Below the pieces are notes generated by a model. That model had not been told where the DNA came from. It saw only the letters and a list, made by a program, of their open reading frames with translations, and did not search any database. 64,000 nucleotides of DNA. Source: Fragilaria crotonensis. Its lineage: Eukaryota; Bacillariophyta; Fragilariophyceae; Fragilariales; Fragilariaceae. The position numbers and the translations under genes were made by a program. The stretch is taken from assembly GCA_022925895.1 (NCBI GenBank), contig JAKSYS010000007.1, positions 124,001-188,000 of the forward strand, written 5' to 3'. Shown one piece after another: positions 56,345-64,000 of the stretch; position 1 is the stretch's first letter; each line of letters starts with the position of its first letter.

Positions 56345-56818
56345 GAATTGAGTTGATAGCATATCACAAGAGAGGTTCGTCAGCTCAACTGCGCCTACCA
56401 TTACTAGAAAAACTCTCATAATCCAGATGCGACTGTGTGCAACGTGTAGTCTTGCGCATTTCTCGTTGATGCAGATGCGACACTGGACGGCACAAGTAAC
56501 ATCGAACCTAGGGATAGGTGATGCGTGATGGAGTTCGATGTACTTTTGCTTAGATTAAGTCTAGTTTCCTTACTCTACATCTGGTTCATGACCCGTCTAG
56601 CACACGTGCAATCTGAGTACTATCCAATAACTGGCAGAAGGGAGCAGGGAGCAGTCATAGGACCGAAAGGGAGAGGGCGATAAGTTATTTCTGCTACTCA
56701 AGACATTGCTTCTTGTCACGATCAGACTCGGGTGTAAGCATAGTACTAGGAGCAAGACGAAGAAGTGCCGACAGCAGGGTTCTGTCTGGGCCGAATCTTA
56801 TTGATTGCACGGTCAAGT
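56345..56818. other. Intergenic, convergent gene ends
   Basis: Between the CDF gene (+) and ICMT (-). No feature recognised. Confidence 0.45.
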
Positions 56819-57902
56819 TCATATGAACGGAATGCCAACTGCGGTTTTGGCAGCATAGGCTTCATACTCGTTTGGGAACAGGTGCCGGAGACACTCTTCT
56901 TCATATGGAATTCGTCGATGGAAAAAAGTCCAGGTCGCACAAGTAAAGACAACTGTTTGCACCGGATTACACAGCAAAACCTGCGTACCAATGGCCCAGT
57001 AAAAGAATCCAACATACGACGGATGTCGAAGGTATTTGTATCTGTAGCACAGCAAGAAATAATGATTTTTCAGTAGAAAAGGCAAATGTTGAGAATGCGG
57101 GTAGACGACTATACACTGTACACCGTCATCCGAATAGTACTCGGGAGTATACTTACATTCCATGGGTGATGAGAACATGATTATCTTTCTTTGAAATTTG
57201 AATCAAATGGTTAAAACTTTCTCCGCAGGTTGCAATTGCAACCGTCCGGATAGTTTGGGCCAAAATGACTATTGCCAAGCCAGCGTACATTATGGATAGA
57301 CTGTTCAGACGGGGAAGAAAATGATCCGAACTGAAAACTCCAGACCTGATAACTGATGTTGATATGTTGATGATCATGAGGTTAGTAAGAGACAACGTTA
57401 GAACAAACAAATTGAAAAAGTGTCGCATTCCTCTCTCCTAGTCTTTCACTATGTATCACTTTGCACTCACAATTGCAGCTGCCGTGTAGGCATAACTATG
57501 ATTGACAATGAATGAATCGGATGAAACAACACGCGGATTCCATATCGAGGTTGCAAAGAATTCCGCAAGATGGAATGTGCAAACGCAAATTACATACATG
57601 CACCATTGAATCCATAGTTGCATTCGATACGGACTAAGGGAGATCGCGCTTGAATTATTCACAACACCCTCATGACTCTGCAACTGTATCATGATTGCCA
57701 CAATGAGGAGGATGGTGTGCATCCCAAGGATCACACCAAGTATCAGTGATATCAATGCGGCACGTCCAAGCCCTTGATTGGTGTTGTACGCTGGATACAT
57801 GGTCCATCTTTCAAATGATAGCACAGATTGGATCTTTTGCAATGCAAGGCGTAGTCGAAGTGACGTCCGAGATAACATGGAATCCACCATCGTCGTTTGC
57901 AC
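56819..57902 (-). CDS. ICMT: Isoprenylcysteine carboxyl methyltransferase (ICMT/Ste14), three exons
   Basis: ER membrane enzyme that methylates the C-terminal prenylated Cys of CaaX proteins using SAM. Exon 1 57902-57471 contains CTFHLAEFFATSIWNPRVVS and DSFIVNHSYAYTAAA. Exon 2 ends at 57167 with ATCGESFNHLIQISKKDNHVL; its start lies near 57330-57352. The first intron has a GTGAGT donor and an excellent TACTAAC-like branch site (TTACTAAC), but no acceptor that keeps phase exactly, so a one-base error is likely here. The second intron, 57042-57166 (GTAAGT to CTACAG), joins LITHGI to YKYLRHPSYVGFFYW in frame. Exon 3 56819-57041 has the catalytic RHPSYVGFFYWAIGTQVLL and EEECLRHLFPNEYEAY. Identity is firm. 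Confidence 0.9.
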
Positions 57903-58916
57903 GTTGGAGAGTATTTGTGAACTTCGTCCTTGAAACCTCGAACTTTGGATGACGACCTGGAGGAGCAGTTACTTATTCAAAAATAACTCTATGAATACCA
58001 CAACTACTTGTAGCATTTCACAAGACCAGGACCAAATCATACTACGGTACTAGAGTACCTGGTGAGTGCTACACCCTCTATCATAGCTACAGTAGTAGAT
58101 CCCCCCTGTTGGAATGGTATGAAAAAACGAGCCCTCGTGCGCCACTTTTCAAGTGCAGTACTTGTAGCTTCCTACGTCCCACGACAACGGTGTACTGCGT
58201 TCTACTGATTTGGACATTTCGTCCGTACCACTACAAACGTGCACTGACGTATACAATTTCATGTATTCGTGTAGACAATGCGATATTGCTTTTATAACGG
58301 ATTTCTGGCATGTCATCATTGTATAGAGACTTTCGTTGAACATCTTGAACCATTATTCAAAATGATCGAGCATGCGATACGTTGAACATGACATGATCCT
58401 ATTTCGCATCTTGAATTCACTTCAGGGCTGTGGATTTCATAACTACAAAATCATAAGATATTGGCTCTGCTAAAAGTCGTCACAAAATGATGGGCATACG
58501 TTGCAGCATATATCTGCAAATGACATCCCCTACCTTGCAGGTACAACAGTACTTGAGGTAACAAATGCAACCATGTGTTCGATGGCGAACCTATTCGACG
58601 TTCCGTGTCATATGTGTGTCGTGTCGTGCGATCCTGGCGTTTGACTACACGTCGGCAAGTTTTCATGCTACTTTGACAGTCCTACCTGGTACAGTGCTGT
58701 CATGCTGACCATGTTTGGAGCTTGCAAAAGCGACCAGCCCTATCTATTCAAAAATGGGCATGCCTTCAATGCAACATTATTATAGTATATAGAAATATCA
58801 TGCAACCGAGGCACTGATTTTGAATTGCCAGTGAAGAAGAAGAAGAAGACACAAGTGCCGGAACGATTGCATTTGCCTTGGAGGCATACCGAGTCCACCG
58901 AATTTCGAGGTAATGA
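57903..58916. other. Intergenic, no gene seen
   Basis: 1 kb between ICMT and the Ser/Pro-rich protein gene, both on the minus strand. GTAC words near 58045-58065 and 58158. Overlapping short ORFs only. Confidence 0.45.
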
Positions 58917-61046
58917 CTAGAGGACAAGCATGATACTGGAAGAGATGATTGCAATAGCACAAGAAACAAGTCCGATTCGTTGAGGAGGTGCGGACGAGGT
59001 TGCATCATCGTTGTTGTCACCGACGACACTGGCGGCTGTGATGGTCTGATTCAAGAACTTGACGTGGTACAAATCGGCAGTTTCTAGGATGGTCACATTC
59101 TTGGCGGCAGCAAGGGCACGCATGCTCTTCACCAAACCTCCATCGGCAATGTTGGTACGGATGTTTTCTTCGATACCGTCCGCAACGCGGATACCGTAGG
59201 CTTGACAATCGGCTTGACGACAATCGCGGGTTGCGGCAACCGTGACCTCGAGGTCCATGAAGTCATCATCACTCTGCAAGCGACGCAATCGAGTGGGATC
59301 GAATGGGAGTCGAATTGTAGCGGTCGAGAGTCCATCCACAATACTCTCGACGGCCGACTCGAGGACATTGACAAAGGACTGCTGAGAATCAGTCGGAATG
59401 TCATTCGAGGTAACGTTGATAGTGACCATCGCCAACACCTCAACACCAACATACGCCTGCACTGCACCTGTGGACGGGAATTGAGACGCACTTGGAGAGG
59501 AAGTAGGCGAAGTACTGGGTTGACTCGACGGTGCTGTAACGGAAGGGTTGGGAAAAGCCGCGGCAGAGGGGCTTGCCGATGGTAGCGAGAGTCCCGATGT
59601 TGGGGTTTCGGATTCAACTTCGACAGGGGACTGCGTTTTATCGGACGGAGCAGAAAAGGGAGCTTGCGATGGCTTCACCGAAGGAGACTTCAGGTCAGTG
59701 GTTGGCGTCTTTGACGGCGACGAGGCAGGGGACGGAGCTTTCGTCGGCGTAGTTGACGGGGCAGTTTGTTCAGATGTTGGAGTTTTCGACGGAGATGAAT
59801 TCGGGGTTGGAGTTTTAGGTGTCGGTGTGGAAAAGGGGACAGAAGACGGCTTTGTCGCTAATACAGTTGACTCAGATGATGGCAGTTGGGATGGAGCGGA
59901 CGACGGTGCTTTATCTGAAGGAGATGGTCTGGAAGTAGGAGTAACTTTACCAGGTGACGGCGTTGGTAAAAAAGTGAAAACCGGAGCAGGTGATGGTTTC
60001 GTGGACGGCGTTTTGGACGGTGATGACACCGGGAAAGGTGCAGGCGATGTTGTGGTCGGGATGGAAGATGGATCCGATGATGGCACTCTGCTTGGCGACG
60101 GAGTGGGATCGAAATCGCATACATCCATCATGCACTCACGACCAACGTCTGTGTTGAGGGTCTCCAAGATTGAGCAGAACTCTTCGACAAAGATTGCTTC
60201 GTCGTTCCCAGTGAAAGCCATCGACATGACCTGATTGTCTCCAGATCTAGACGAACATCTTGCGTATGCCTTTGGACCGATGATGCTTTCGCAATTCGAA
60301 GTAATGTTGTCATACCCAGGAACAAGACAAGACTCGGGGAAGCCTTAGGAGCAGATGGAAGTCCAAAGACGATCGGGTCGGCGTCAAAGAATTTGTCACA
60401 TGCATGTCAAGGTTGACCTGTGCTGCACACTGTCGATTGTGAACATATTGATGAACTCCGTTGGGATTGGATAAGGCAAGTTTGCCCCTGCGCACGTCCT
60501 GAGCCACTTGCTCTCGACGAAAAGGTAAGCATCATCCTGGCGGAGGGAGCCCCAGCAAGGCGATGCGACGATCGTCATGTACTGCTGGGACAGGGTGGTC
60601 ATGTCCAGCAATGATGCCGACTCGCCGGCGGCGGCACATTCTGACTGCGCCTCTAGAGCGGAGGCTTCTATCAACGAATCCGTGATGTTTGGAGGATTCG
60701 AGCAGGTATCACATGCAAAGGTGTCATCAAGGTCAAAGGGAACTCTGAGCTTGGCGAAGGTCGAGACGAGGCAGCGATCAGAATCAATAATGGTAACATT
60801 GGCGCACCCCGCCAAAAAGCGCAGGAGAACTTTCGGAGGAAAGGACTTGACATCAGTGAAGTCTCCAAGAATTGTTCCATTGGTTTCGTAGGGAGTGTAG
60901 TTTGCGGGAGAGGAGTCGACGTTGCCACACCGAGAACACTGACGAAAAGGAACAACAGCCTTTGGATTTCAATCGTTAGCATTCAAATTTCTTTCATCTC
61001 ATAAAGCCATTGATGCGAGTTGCGTTAAAGGTGAAACTTACTTCAT
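58917..61046 (-). CDS. Secreted Ser/Pro/Thr-rich, probably GPI-anchored surface protein
   Basis: The likely start is a 5-base coding exon (ATGAA, 61046-61042), then an 82-bp intron (60960-61041, GTAAGT to CCAAAG with a GCTAAC branch site). This yields MKLLFLFVSVLGVATS, a textbook signal peptide. A Cys-containing domain follows (FACDTCSNPPNITDSL, TIVASPCWGSLRQDDAYLF, DNITSNCESIIGPKAYARC, CSILETLN, ECMMDVCDFDP). Then come about 210 residues of repeats such as SSPSKTPT and PSPAPS, a folded domain with VTINVTSNDIP and RLRRLQSDDDF, and a hydrophobic end (GLVSCAIAIISSSIMLVL) fit for a GPI signal. Frames change near 60920, 60400 and 60345. Probable cell-wall or frustule-associated protein; inferred from composition only. 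Confidence 0.72.
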
Positions 61047-61331
61047 GTTTGTTTGATCCCAGTTTTGCGTACTTTCTATTACTTGATATTGTGAGCTTCT
61101 AGAGTACAGAGCATGGAAAATACATTTTCAAACTTAGTTGCTCACAGAAGGAATCCCGTTAAAAGTGAAACATTTGCAAGGTTTCAAAATGATGCAGCAA
61201 CGGTCACTAGTTATCGGGGATTTGGAATGGGCAAGGGCTACGATGATGGCTAGAAGAATACGCGGCGATTCGGGTTTAGTACAGATTCACAGCATTGTAT
61301 CTGATTCTGATAGGGAAGATTTCATCGCCCT
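61047..61331. other. Intergenic, no gene seen
   Basis: Upstream of the Ser/Pro-rich protein and downstream of the methyltransferase. Nothing recognised. Confidence 0.4.
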
Positions 61332-62237
61332 CTACGGTTTTTTGAGAGCCACCAGATAGAAATCCTCGGTTTCTCCGTCGAGGGTCTCGTCATACTCAAC
61401 AAGCTGCAGCATCTTTTTGTCCAACACCTTCAGACCTGCCAGTGTTGCCATTGTCTCAAGATTGACGGTACTAGGCATGTTTCGGACCGCCACTGAGGGG
61501 TTCTTCTGACATTCCGTCTTGACAAACTTCGCACCATTGATGTGCGCAATGACAATCCGACCTCCAGGTTTCAACAGGGACGCTGCTTCGTCAATCACAC
61601 GTCTTGTGTCTCGAAAGAACTGAATGGAACCATTGAAAACAATTGCGTCGTATAGAGACCCAGTTGGTATCACCTGAGGAAAACTCCCAACACAAAAGTT
61701 CTTCCCTACATGCTTTTGTTTGGCAAGAGCAATCATCTCGGTAGAGAGATCAAGTCCAAAGTATCGACACTTATCAGGGATGAATGGAACTAGCGATCCG
61801 TCTCCGCAACCAACGTCAAGCAATTCAAAGTTTTCATCCTTCTCACCTTGGCATGCCATCCCAATATGTCGAAGCCTCCTCTCAACAGTGGGCTCTAACT
61901 TTCCTTTAACTCGTTGATAGTCTTGTGGCAAAAACAGAGCTACTGTATTCCACGTGGCTGCAACTCGAGCAGCATGCATCTCGTCAATCGATCCTCCATC
62001 AAAATTTTCCATTTGCGTTCGGAAATACTCTGAAGATGCAGCATCAACATTGTTGCCATGCCTCTTGAGTAGCTTTTTGGCTTCCTTCGATAGTGACACG
62101 GATGGCGCGCCCTTGTTGACAGACGAACTTCCGCCTCCAAACCCTCGCGCCGCAAAGCAAATCTGAAGGCGAGCTGCCTCCACGGTGTGGATCAAGAATA
62201 CTCCGTGTACAACGATGACATAGGCGTAGATATTCAT
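61332..62237 (-). CDS. SAM-dependent class I methyltransferase with N-terminal signal
   Basis: 301 codons from the ATG at 62237, one exon. The leader (IYAYVIVVHGVFLIHTVEA) looks like a signal peptide, possibly followed by a transit segment. The methyltransferase domain: motif I NFELLDVGCGDGSLVPFI, post-I RYFGLDLSTEMIALAK, motif II region LYDAIVFNGSIQFF, and LLKPGGRIVIAHING. This fits the methyltransferase 11/25 group; the substrate cannot be told. A helical N-terminal segment (LSKEAKKLLKRHGNNVDAA) precedes it. The window gives no pathway partner. Confidence 0.82.
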   Translation of the reverse strand: MNIYAYVIVVHGVFLIHTVEAARLQICFAARGFGGGSSSVNKGAPSVSLSKEAKKLLKRHGNNVDAASSEYFRTQMENFDGGSIDEMHAARVAATWNTVALFLPQDYQRVKGKLEPTVERRLRHIGMACQGEKDENFELLDVGCGDGSLVPFIPDKCRYFGLDLSTEMIALAKQKHVGKNFCVGSFPQVIPTGSLYDAIVFNGSIQFFRDTRRVIDEAASLLKPGGRIVIAHINGAKFVKTECQKNPSVAVRNMPSTVNLETMATLAGLKVLDKKMLQLVEYDETLDGETEDFYLVALKKP

Positions 62238-62940
62238 CGAGAGTAGGTAATGACTGAGTGATACGGGTAGGACTCAATTGAAGTTGGGTTGATGCATCAT
62301 TGAATGCCGGGGTACTCCGGGCCGGGATAGTGTTTACAGTAATGCTACGTGATGCCCTCGCATGCAATTTCCAATGGGGAGAGGGGACACGTGCTCAGGA
62401 CTTACCCTTGTGTGTGAACCCACTGGTATGCCTTGAATGCGTACTCTGTAGTCCTGTGATTCCGAATACATACGAACGGGAAAAGTATGCCAAACGGGAC
62501 AAAAATCATTTGGGATAGTGTGAGCACGCGAGGTGACATGTTTCTTGAGATTTCACAATAACGGCTGTCGGAGCTGCACGTGGAATTGTACAGGCTGCGC
62601 GACGTACCAATATGGTCCCGGCAAGGCGGCACGGGGGGTCGGTTCCAGAATTCTGACGCGACACAGTACGGCATGAGCTGAGGACCCTCACACGGCGTGC
62701 TCCGGCGTTTCGCCATGGATGACGAGAGCAAAACGTCGCATTCCGATTTGCGGACCTTTGTTAGGAACTTTGTTCGATAGGTTTGGGAAACAATCGGAAT
62801 TGTACCGCATGATTGACAAAGACTTGCTAAAGAAGGTGGATCCATGTACACCTGGGAGTAGTAGCATAATGACTCTATACAATAAAGCAGATATGTACCT
62901 GGTACTTGATATTGCTTCGCTGTCATCTCCATCGACATGG
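62238..62940. other. Intergenic, no gene seen
   Basis: Between the desaturase 3' end and the methyltransferase start, both on the minus strand. A 178-codon ORF at 62402-62938 (-) lacks protein character. Confidence 0.45.
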
Positions 62941-64000
62941 TTACATGGTCGGGCCATACTTCAAGAAATCAACAACGAACTCATCAGAAACGTTCTGAAG
63001 ATGTTGCAAGACTTCATAGGTTCCGACAACCAGGTCGGCCTCGTGGTACTTGACGCCCCATTCTTTGCAGAAGGATTCTACGAGCTTGTGTGCTTTTGGG
63101 AGAGAGTGGCGTGGAAGTGAAGGAACAAGTGGTGATCCACTTGATATTGAAGTCCACCGCAGAACCAATCAACGAAAGCTTGAGGAAAGCCATGACCACC
63201 AGTAATGTTTCTGGTAGTCGTGACTTGTAGCTTCCAGAAATCAGGGCGGGTGACGGCATCGTACGTCTCCATACCGTTGTGACCAAGGCCAAAGACGATT
63301 GCGAGGAACTGACCGCACGAGCAGGTCATAACCATGAAGAGGGTGAACCCGTGGAGGAAAGAAAAGCGACCGAAACCTGAGCAAACCGCAAAGACCCAGA
63401 GATAGTGAAGGGCGATAGCGGTCTTCCAAAACGGGGTATTGCAGACCCTTGATCTTCATTTCCAACGCAGCGTTTTCCGTGACCGCACCGAGCCTGTAAG
63501 CGATCTTGAAAGATTCGTTCAACCAGGACAAACGCGCCAGCAACAGGATTGGGAAGTACAAGGCGGCTTGGTATCGGATGAAGAACTTAACAAGGGCGGA
63601 GTCCTTACCATCAAGTGCAAGTTGACGGTAGGATTGTGCCTGCTTCAAGGACCACGCGAGAAGAGGCATGGTATCAATGTCTGATCACCGTCCTGTGACA
63701 GAGCTGACGAACTGTGAAGGTTAGGAACAGCGTGGTGTCCATTGTGCTTGTTCTTCCACCATTGGACGGAGTATCCCTGCATAAGATTTCCCCAGTAGAT
63801 GCCAGCCAAGTCGCCGTACTTGCGATGACGAAAGATTTGGTGGTGCAAGCAATCATGAGCCAACCAACCATTGCTGGAAGAAGAGACCCATCAATAGAGC
63901 AGCCGCAATGTGAACCGCAGTGGACTCCGAATAGTAAATCATGGCGCAAGAGAGAGCCCACAAACACTGCGTGGATATGAATTTGTAAACATAGAACCAT
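62941..64000 (-). CDS. Front-end fatty acid desaturase (delta-5/6/8 type), C-terminal part, frameshifted
   Basis: Membrane di-iron enzyme that adds a double bond on the carboxyl side of an existing one in long-chain polyunsaturated fatty acids. Three histidine boxes: HDCLHH near 63846-63863, HNGHH near 63735-63749, and QYQVDHH, with Gln replacing the first His, the mark of front-end desaturases. Also seen: GNLMQGYSVQWWKNKHN, DTMPLLAWSL and ITGGHGFPQAFVDWFCGGL. It ends DEFVVDFLKYGPTM. The N-terminal cytochrome b5 domain would be beyond the right edge. Frames change near 63850, 63683, 63350 and 63122; at 63683 and 63122 one base in a G-run (+ strand) would restore family sequence. Position specificity cannot be decided. 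Confidence 0.88.

Noticed and set aside
62402-62938. 178-codon minus-strand ORF after the desaturase stop.
   Set aside because: Composition is random-looking and it lies in the expected 3' flank.
1-64000. tRNA, rRNA, CRISPR or bacterial operon signals.
   Set aside because: I looked for cloverleaf-like, array-like and operon patterns and found none. The gene structure is eukaryotic. A tRNA scan was not possible here, so a tRNA could have been missed.

Overview
The window reads as nuclear DNA of a diatom, or a close photosynthetic stramenopile. Genes are dense, on both strands, with short GT-AG introns of about 65-155 bp. Two proteins carry a signal peptide followed by an ASAFAP-like Phe junction, which is the diatom plastid-import signature. 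There is a front-end fatty acid desaturase, a Ser/Pro-rich GPI-type surface protein, and two Ty1/copia LTR retrotransposons of the general kind common in diatoms. I name no species.

Layout. 1-9904: PA200/Blm10 proteasome activator 3' end (+), plastid CRM/YhbY protein (-), CstF-64 (+), DUF1295 membrane reductase-like protein (-), saccharopine-dehydrogenase-like protein (+), a small unknown (+). 9905-14114: gene-poor, one small unknown (-). 14115-25347: HI0933/BaiN-like flavoprotein (-) and ribosome recycling factor (+), split by copia element 1 (16172-24235, + strand). 25348-31997: unknown (+), DUF676 lipase-like (-), METTL21-like methyltransferase (+), IWR1-like protein with an ankyrin-like insert (-). 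32412-44129: copia element 2 (- strand, 11.7 kb), which carries an unrecognised ~1,500-codon coding block between its 5' LTR and gag. 44336-64000: secreted double-SET protein (+), Na+/H+ exchanger (+), two unknowns (+), eIF2A (-), CDF metal transporter (+), ICMT (-), GPI-type Ser/Pro-rich protein (-), SAM methyltransferase (-), front-end desaturase (-, runs off the right edge).

The host genes are mostly housekeeping and do not form one pathway. Three things stand out. (1) Element 2's large upstream coding block is the best candidate for something undescribed. (2) Both retrotransposons sit in head-to-head (divergent) promoter intervals. (3) Intergenic DNA, but not genes or elements, is crowded with GTAC-centred words.

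Many otherwise conserved genes are broken by single-base shifts, mostly in homopolymers, even where protein similarity continues on both sides. I read these mainly as residual long-read consensus errors. Coordinates below therefore span the gene and the breaks are stated.
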